Shown here one piece after another: positions 6,151 to 10,084 of a DNA stretch of 10,084 nucleotides. The stretch is from Solirubrobacteraceae bacterium (GTDB lineage Bacteria > Actinomycetota > Thermoleophilia > Solirubrobacterales > Solirubrobacteraceae): positions 1 to 10,084 of the forward strand of contig JAICJK010000049.1 of the NCBI GenBank assembly GCA_025928415.1, read 5' to 3'. A program made the translations under genes and the position numbers. Each line of letters opens with the position of its first letter. Within the stretch, counting starts at the first letter, position 1. The notes under the pieces were generated by a model that did no database searches, had not been told where the DNA came from, and saw only the letters and a list, made by a program, of their open reading frames with translations.

Positions 6151-6277
6151 CCGCGGCCAGCGCGACGGCCATCTGGCCGAAGGCCAGCGCCGTGCCGAAG
6201 TTCGCCGCGCCGAGCAGGCCGGCCAGCGCGCTGGCCGCCGCGAACGCGGCGAGCACGATCAGCAGGTCGCGCCTCAC
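6125..6277 (-). CDS. Small hydrophobic membrane protein, third gene of the ecm-meaB operon
   Basis: This is a 50-residue protein with a GTG start whose GTGA overlaps the TGA stop of meaB. Such overlap usually means translational coupling. After MRRDL come two hydrophobic helices (about residues 5-23 and 33-47) separated by GAANFGT, and the protein ends in the basic VRRP. It is most simply a two-helix hairpin in the membrane with both ends in the cytoplasm. Almost every codon ends in G or C. I recognise no family, and its role beside a B12-dependent mutase and its chaperone is unknown. The 3' end is duplicated in frame just downstream. It is supported mainly by the stop/start overlap and operon position. 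Confidence 0.72.
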   Translation of the reverse strand: MRRDLLIVLAAFAAASALAGLLGAANFGTALAFGQMAVALAAVLVIVRRP

Positions 6278-7239
6278 GAGGGCGCCCCCGCGCGCGACTC
6301 CAGCGCGGCGGTGAGGGCCGGCACGTCGGCCCCCGCGGCCTGCTCCTCCAGGACGCGCCGCGCGACGCGGCGCCCGCCGAGCGCGCGCACCCCCCGCTCG
6401 CCGTGCTCGGCGGCGAAGTCGGCCAGCGCGCCGGCCCGCCGGGCGGCCAGCCGCCGCGCGGCGACGTCGAGCCCGGCCCGGTGGGCGTCGAGCGCCGCGA
6501 CCAGCTCGTCGATCCCGCGCACGGGCGACACGCTGGAGACCGCGACCACGGCGGTGCCGCGGCGCCCGATCGACCGCAGGGCGGCGCGCAGGTCGCGTTG
6601 CGCCCGCACGGCGACGTCGCCGAGGTCGGCCTTCGTGACCACCAGCACGTCCGGGATCTCCATGATCCCCGACTTCAGGAACTGCAGGACATCGCCGGAG
6701 CCGGGCTGCACGATGACCGCGACGGTATCGGCGACCTCGGCCACCTCGGTCTCGGACTGGCCGACGCCGACGGTCTCGAGGACCACGACGTCGAAGGCCG
6801 CCGCGAGCGCGTGGGCGGCGGCGCGCGTGGCCGGCGCCAGGCCGCCCAGGCGCGTCCCCGCCGCGGTGGAGCGGATGAAGGTCCCCGGATCCTCGGGGTC
6901 GTAGGCGATCCGCGCCCGGTCGCCGAGCAGCGCGCCGCCGCTGCGGCGCGAGGACGGGTCGACGGCCAGGACGGCGACCGTCCGCCCGGCCGTGCGCCAG
7001 GCGCGCACGAGCTCGGACAGCAGCGTCGACTTGCCGACGCCGGGCGGTCCCGTGACGCCGACCACGTGCGCGCGCGCCTCGCCGCCCAGCGCGGCCGGGG
7101 AGACGCCCCGCAGCAGCGCGGCGATCTCGTCGCGCGCCGCGGGCGCGGCGTTCTCGACCAGGTTCAGGACGGCGGGCGCGGCGGTCAGGTCGCCCCCGCG
7201 CAGCCGCTCGGCGAGCTCGGTGCCGGAGGGCCCGCTCAA
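6274..7239 (-). CDS. meaB: MeaB, G-protein chaperone of a B12-dependent acyl-CoA mutase
   Basis: P-loop GTPase of the MeaB/ArgK (G3E) family that protects adenosylcobalamin-dependent mutases from inactivation and gates cofactor loading, using GTP hydrolysis. It has 321 residues, normal length. Visible motifs are Walker A GPPGVGKST (64-72), AVDPSSRRSGGALLGDR (92-108), ETVGVGQSE (155-163) with the family Glu-Thr-x-Gly, and TKAD (202-205) as the guanine-specificity motif. The C-terminal helices are the dimerisation arm. The start chosen is TTG at 7239: it overlaps the ecm stop as TTGA, and no ATG or GTG lies between it and conserved sequence. The same overlap style is seen at the next gene. Because its partner gene encodes an ethylmalonyl-CoA mutase, that enzyme is the likely client, although MeaB proteins are best known with methylmalonyl-CoA mutase. 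Confidence 0.93.
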   Translation of the reverse strand: MSGPSGTELAERLRGGDLTAAPAVLNLVENAAPAARDEIAALLRGVSPAALGGEARAHVVGVTGPPGVGKSTLLSELVRAWRTAGRTVAVLAVDPSSRRSGGALLGDRARIAYDPEDPGTFIRSTAAGTRLGGLAPATRAAAHALAAAFDVVVLETVGVGQSETEVAEVADTVAVIVQPGSGDVLQFLKSGIMEIPDVLVVTKADLGDVAVRAQRDLRAALRSIGRRGTAVVAVSSVSPVRGIDELVAALDAHRAGLDVAARRLAARRAGALADFAAEHGERGVRALGGRRVARRVLEEQAAGADVPALTAALESRAGAPS

Positions 7240-9221
7240 GCGCTGGCCGCCGCCCCGTTGTGCTCGGCCACCAGCGCGACGACGTCGGCCATGATCTGGT
7301 TGATGTCGAAGTCCTTGGGCGTGTAGACCGCGGAGACGCCCGCCGCCCGCAGCGGCTCGACGTCCTGCTCGGGGATGATCCCGCCGACGATCACCGGGGC
7401 CTCGACGCCCCGCTCGCGCAGCTCGCGGACGACGGCCGGGATGAGCTCCCGGTGCGAGCCCGAGAGGATCGACAGCCCGACGACATGGACGCCCTCCTGC
7501 AGGGCGCTGGCGGCGATCTGCGCCGGCGTCAGGCGGATGCCCTCGTAGACGACGTCCATGCCGACGTCGCGGGCGCGCACGGCGATCTGCTCGGCGCCGT
7601 TGGAGTGGCCGTCGAGGCCGGGCTTGCCGACGAGGATCTTCAGGCGCCGGCCGAGGGCCTCCGAGACGCGGTCGACCTCCTCGCGCAGCGGCTCGAGGTC
7701 GGCGGCGCCGGCGTCGGCGGCGGCCTCGCCGACGCCGGTGGGGGCCCGGTACTCGCCGAAGGCCTCGCGCAGCGTCCGCGACCACTCGCCGGTGGTGGCG
7801 CCGGCGCGGGCGGCGGCGATCGTCGCGGGCATGATGTTGTCCTCGGTGCCGGCCGCCACGCGCGCGAGCTCGGCCAGGGCCGCGTCGACGGCGGCCTGGT
7901 CGCGGTCGGCGCGCCACGCGATCACCGCCTCGCGCTGCTCGGCCTCGGTCGCCGGGTCGACGACGAGGATGCCGCCCTCGGCGTCGTCGGTCAGAGGGGA
8001 GTGCTCGGTGCCCTGGAAGCGGTTGAGGCCCACGACGACCTGGTCGCCGGACTCGATGCGGCGCAGGCGCTCGCGGTGCGAGTCGACGAGCGCCGCCTTC
8101 ATGTAGTCCACGCCGGCCACGGCGCCGCCGTGCTCGTCCACGGCCGCCATCTCGGCCCGCGCGCCCTCGAGCAGCTCGGCGACGAGGGCGTCCATCACCT
8201 TGGAGCCCTCGAACACGTCGGGGTACTCGAGCAGGTCGGTCTCGTAGGCCAGGACCTGCTGGATGCGCAGCGACCACTGCTGGTCCCACGGGCGGGGGAG
8301 GCCGAGCGCCTCGTTCCAGGCCGGGAGCTGCAGCGCGCGGGCGCGCGCGTCGCGGCCGAGCGTGACCGCGAGGGCCTCGAGCACGATGCGCTGCACGTTG
8401 TTCTCGGGCTGCTGCTCGGTGAGCCCCAGCGAGTTGACCTGGACGCCGTAGCGGAAGCGCAGGTGCTTGGGGTCCTGCACGCCGTAGCGCTCGCGGCCGA
8501 GCTCCTCCCAGAGGATGCCCATCGCGCGCAGCTTGGCGTGCTCCTCGATGAAGCGCACCCCGGCGTTGACGAAGAACGAGATCCGCCCGAACACCTTGCC
8601 CATGAGCTCCTGCGGCACGCGCTCGCGGACCGCGTCGAGCACGGCGATGGCGTTGGACATCGCGTAGGCGATCTCCTGCACGGGGGTCGCCCCTGCCTCC
8701 TGCAGGTGGTAGGAGCAGATGTTGATCGGGTTCCAGCGCGGGACCTCGGTCACCGTGTAGGCGACCATGTCGGCGATCAGCCGCAGCGACGGCGCCGGCG
8801 GGAAGGCGTAGGTCCCGCGGGCCAGGAACTCCTTGATGATGTCGTTCTGGGTCGTGCCCTGGAGGGCCGACTGCTCGACGCCCTGCTCCTCCGCGGCGAC
8901 GATGTACAGCGCCAGCAGCCACGCCGCCGTCGCGTTGATCGTCATCGACGTGTTCATCTCGCCCAGCGGGATGCCGTCCAGCAGCGCGTGCATGTCGCCC
9001 TTGTGGGCGATCGGCACGCCGACCTTGCCGACCTCGCCCTTGGCCAGCTCGTCGTCGGGGTCATAGCCGGTCTGCGTCGGCAGGTCGAAGGCGATCGACA
9101 GGCCGGTCTGGCCCTTGGCGAGGTTGGAGCGGTAGAGCTCGTTGGACTTCCTGGCCGTGGAGTGCCCCGCGTAGGTGCGCATCATCCACGGGCGGTCCCG
9201 CTCCGGCAGGCGGTGGCTCAT
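7236..9221 (-). CDS. ecm: Ethylmalonyl-CoA mutase (MeaA-like), B12-dependent
   Basis: Adenosylcobalamin-dependent carbon-skeleton mutase converting (2R)-ethylmalonyl-CoA to (2S)-methylsuccinyl-CoA in the ethylmalonyl-CoA pathway of acetyl-CoA assimilation. It has 661 residues in one chain: the TIM-barrel mutase domain comes first, then the cobalamin domain with D537-G-H539-S-N-G542, S584-I-L586 and G613-G614; His539 is the lower axial cobalt ligand. Subfamily hallmarks recalled from Streptomyces and Methylobacterium MeaA are RTYAGHSTA (15-23), FDLPTQTGYDPD (45-56), NTSMTINATA (90-99), WNPINICSYHLQEAGATP and LGLPRPWDQQWSLR. Methylmalonyl-CoA mutases read RQYAGF and PTHRGYDSD instead. Tyr17 and Arg147, which bind the substrate carboxylate in this superfamily, and His172 are present. 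The ATG at 9221 is supported by TACAAT six bases upstream. The frame extends further upstream but is antisense to the MBL gene. It is often mis-annotated as methylmalonyl-CoA mutase. Confidence 0.92.
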   Translation of the reverse strand: MSHRLPERDRPWMMRTYAGHSTARKSNELYRSNLAKGQTGLSIAFDLPTQTGYDPDDELAKGEVGKVGVPIAHKGDMHALLDGIPLGEMNTSMTINATAAWLLALYIVAAEEQGVEQSALQGTTQNDIIKEFLARGTYAFPPAPSLRLIADMVAYTVTEVPRWNPINICSYHLQEAGATPVQEIAYAMSNAIAVLDAVRERVPQELMGKVFGRISFFVNAGVRFIEEHAKLRAMGILWEELGRERYGVQDPKHLRFRYGVQVNSLGLTEQQPENNVQRIVLEALAVTLGRDARARALQLPAWNEALGLPRPWDQQWSLRIQQVLAYETDLLEYPDVFEGSKVMDALVAELLEGARAEMAAVDEHGGAVAGVDYMKAALVDSHRERLRRIESGDQVVVGLNRFQGTEHSPLTDDAEGGILVVDPATEAEQREAVIAWRADRDQAAVDAALAELARVAAGTEDNIMPATIAAARAGATTGEWSRTLREAFGEYRAPTGVGEAAADAGAADLEPLREEVDRVSEALGRRLKILVGKPGLDGHSNGAEQIAVRARDVGMDVVYEGIRLTPAQIAASALQEGVHVVGLSILSGSHRELIPAVVRELRERGVEAPVIVGGIIPEQDVEPLRAAGVSAVYTPKDFDINQIMADVVALVAEHNGAAASA

Positions 9222-9227
9222 GGGCGG

Positions 9228-9237
9228 ATTGTATGGT
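9228..9237. promoter_or_regulatory. Overlapping divergent -10 elements (ecm operon and MBL-fold gene)
   Basis: On the minus strand TACAAT (9233 down to 9228), close to the TATAAT consensus, is followed by six bases and the ecm ATG (9221). This places the first T exactly at -12 of a leaderless start. On the plus strand TATGGT (9232-9237) uses the same T9232-A9233 step and predicts a transcription start near 9244-9245, 33 bases before the GTG of the MBL gene. No good -35 box is evident for either. The ecm promoter is the stronger call; the plus-strand one is weaker. Confidence 0.6.
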
Positions 9238-9276
9238 CCGCGACGTGCTGCCGAGCCCTTGCCGGACCCCCCGCGC

Positions 9277-10084
9277 GTGATCGAGGAGATCGACGTCCGC
9301 CTCCTCGGCGTGGCGCGGACGGTGTGCTGCTTCGTGGACCGCGACGAAGGCTGGCTGGTCGATCCCGGCCCCCAGTCCTGCGAGGCCACGCTCCTGGAGG
9401 GCCTCGGCGACTGGGCGCCCGAGCGGATCCTGCTCACGCACATCCACTTCGACCACGCGGGCGCCACCGGCTCGCTGCTGCGCCGCTGGCCGCAGGCCGA
9501 GGTCTGGGTGCACGAGCGCGGCGCGCGCCACCTCGCCGACCCGGAGCGCCTGGTGGCCAGCGCGCGGCGCATCTACGGCGAGGACTTCGACCGGCTGTGG
9601 GGCGAGGTGAGCCCGGTGCCCGGGGACCGGCTCGTCGTGCTCGCCGGCGGCGAGCGCCGGGACGGCTGGGAGGTCGCCTACACCCCGGGCCACGCCTCCC
9701 ACCACGTGGCCTATCTCCACGACGGGGGCACCGCGTTCTGCGGGGACGTCGCGGGGGTGCGCATCCTCGACGGGCCGATCCTGCCGCCGACGCCGCCGCC
9801 GGACATCGACCTGGAGCTGTGGGCGAGCTCGATCCGGACCGTCGCGGCGTGGGAGCCGCGGGAGCTCGCGGTCACGCACTTCGGCCGCTGGAGCGACGTG
9901 ACCGTCCACCTCGAGGAGCTCGTCGCGGCGCTGGAGCGCTGGGGGCGGAGGGCGCGCGAGACCGACGCCGCGGGCTTCGCGATCCGCGTGCAGGAGGAGG
10001 TCGAGGCGCGCACGAGCGGCCAGGTGACCCGCGACGCCTACACGCGCGCCAACCCGCCGGAGACGCTCTGGGCCGGCCTGGACC
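9277..10084 (+). CDS. Metallo-beta-lactamase-fold hydrolase, 3' end missing
   Basis: Partial gene, about 269 residues visible with no stop before the window end. It carries the MBL signature THIHFDHAG with His55, His57, Asp59 and His60. The further metal ligands are His139 (TPGHASHH), Asp157 (FCGDVAG) and His201 (VTHFG), so a complete dinuclear metal site of the glyoxalase-II-like type is present. The early strand WLVDPGP is also typical. There is no signal peptide, so it is likely cytosolic. The substrate is unknown; thioester, lactone or phosphoester hydrolysis are all possible. The GTG at 9277 (VIEEIDVRLLG) is chosen because the first core strand follows at once. A TTG at 9259 would add six residues. 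No Shine-Dalgarno is seen before either. It is divergent from ecm, which may mean shared regulation, but a metabolic link is not shown. Confidence 0.88.
   Translation, partial: MIEEIDVRLLGVARTVCCFVDRDEGWLVDPGPQSCEATLLEGLGDWAPERILLTHIHFDHAGATGSLLRRWPQAEVWVHERGARHLADPERLVASARRIYGEDFDRLWGEVSPVPGDRLVVLAGGERRDGWEVAYTPGHASHHVAYLHDGGTAFCGDVAGVRILDGPILPPTPPPDIDLELWASSIRTVAAWEPRELAVTHFGRWSDVTVHLEELVAALERWGRRARETDAAGFAIRVQEEVEARTSGQVTRDAYTRANPPETLWAGLD

Noticed and set aside
7239..8922. Upstream extension of the meaB frame
   Set aside because: It lies in a shifted frame over ecm and is Arg/Gly/Pro-rich; the TTG overlapping the ecm stop is the sensible start.
7236..9221. Calling the mutase a methylmalonyl-CoA mutase
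   Set aside because: It carries RTYAGHS and PTQTGYDPD as in MeaA/Ecm, not the RQYAGF and PTHRGYDSD of methylmalonyl-CoA mutases, and it is a single 661-residue chain with its own cobalamin domain.
9222..9300. Cobalamin riboswitch upstream of ecm
   Set aside because: The inferred transcription start is at the ATG itself and the DNA beyond is the divergent promoter and the MBL coding region; no B12-box-like sequence was seen.

Overview
The window is a dense, very GC-rich chromosomal segment (third codon positions almost always G or C). There are no RNA genes, mobile elements or CRISPR arrays. Gene content (a large NAD-type glutamate dehydrogenase, a Streptomyces-like ethylmalonyl-CoA mutase with MeaB, and MoaA/MobA) and the apparent use of leaderless promoters point to an actinobacterium. 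Solirubrobacterales/Thermoleophilia is my guess from overall flavour; this is inference and not proven by any marker here.

Left part (1-4145): the 3' part of a giant NAD-dependent glutamate dehydrogenase gene (+) is followed after 10 bases by an alpha/beta hydrolase of the haloacetate-dehalogenase type (+). The hydrolase converges on a zinc-ribbon protein of unknown function (-); their stop codons overlap on one CTAG.

Middle part (4146-6124): mobA (+) and moaA (-) are convergent molybdenum-cofactor genes. mobA is divergent from the zinc-ribbon gene across only 24 bases. These hold two -10-like hexamers that share one TA step and lie exactly symmetrically between the two ATGs. moaA also appears to be leaderless. 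A 54-residue single-pass membrane protein (+) and a strong hairpin with a nearby 36-base-spaced duplication close this section.

Right part (6125-10084): a tightly coupled minus-strand operon, ecm -> meaB -> a 50-residue membrane peptide, in which each start codon overlaps the previous stop (TTGA, then GTGA). Ecm is a B12-dependent mutase that rearranges ethylmalonyl-CoA to methylsuccinyl-CoA. MeaB is the G-protein chaperone that protects such mutases, and the small protein has no known role. Divergent from ecm, and again sharing a TA step between two -10-like elements, is a metallo-beta-lactamase-fold hydrolase (+) that runs off the window.

The most distinctive signals are the two symmetric divergent leaderless promoters, the unannotated 50-residue protein in the ecm-meaB operon with its in-frame duplicated 3' end, and the zinc-ribbon protein of unknown function paired with mobA.
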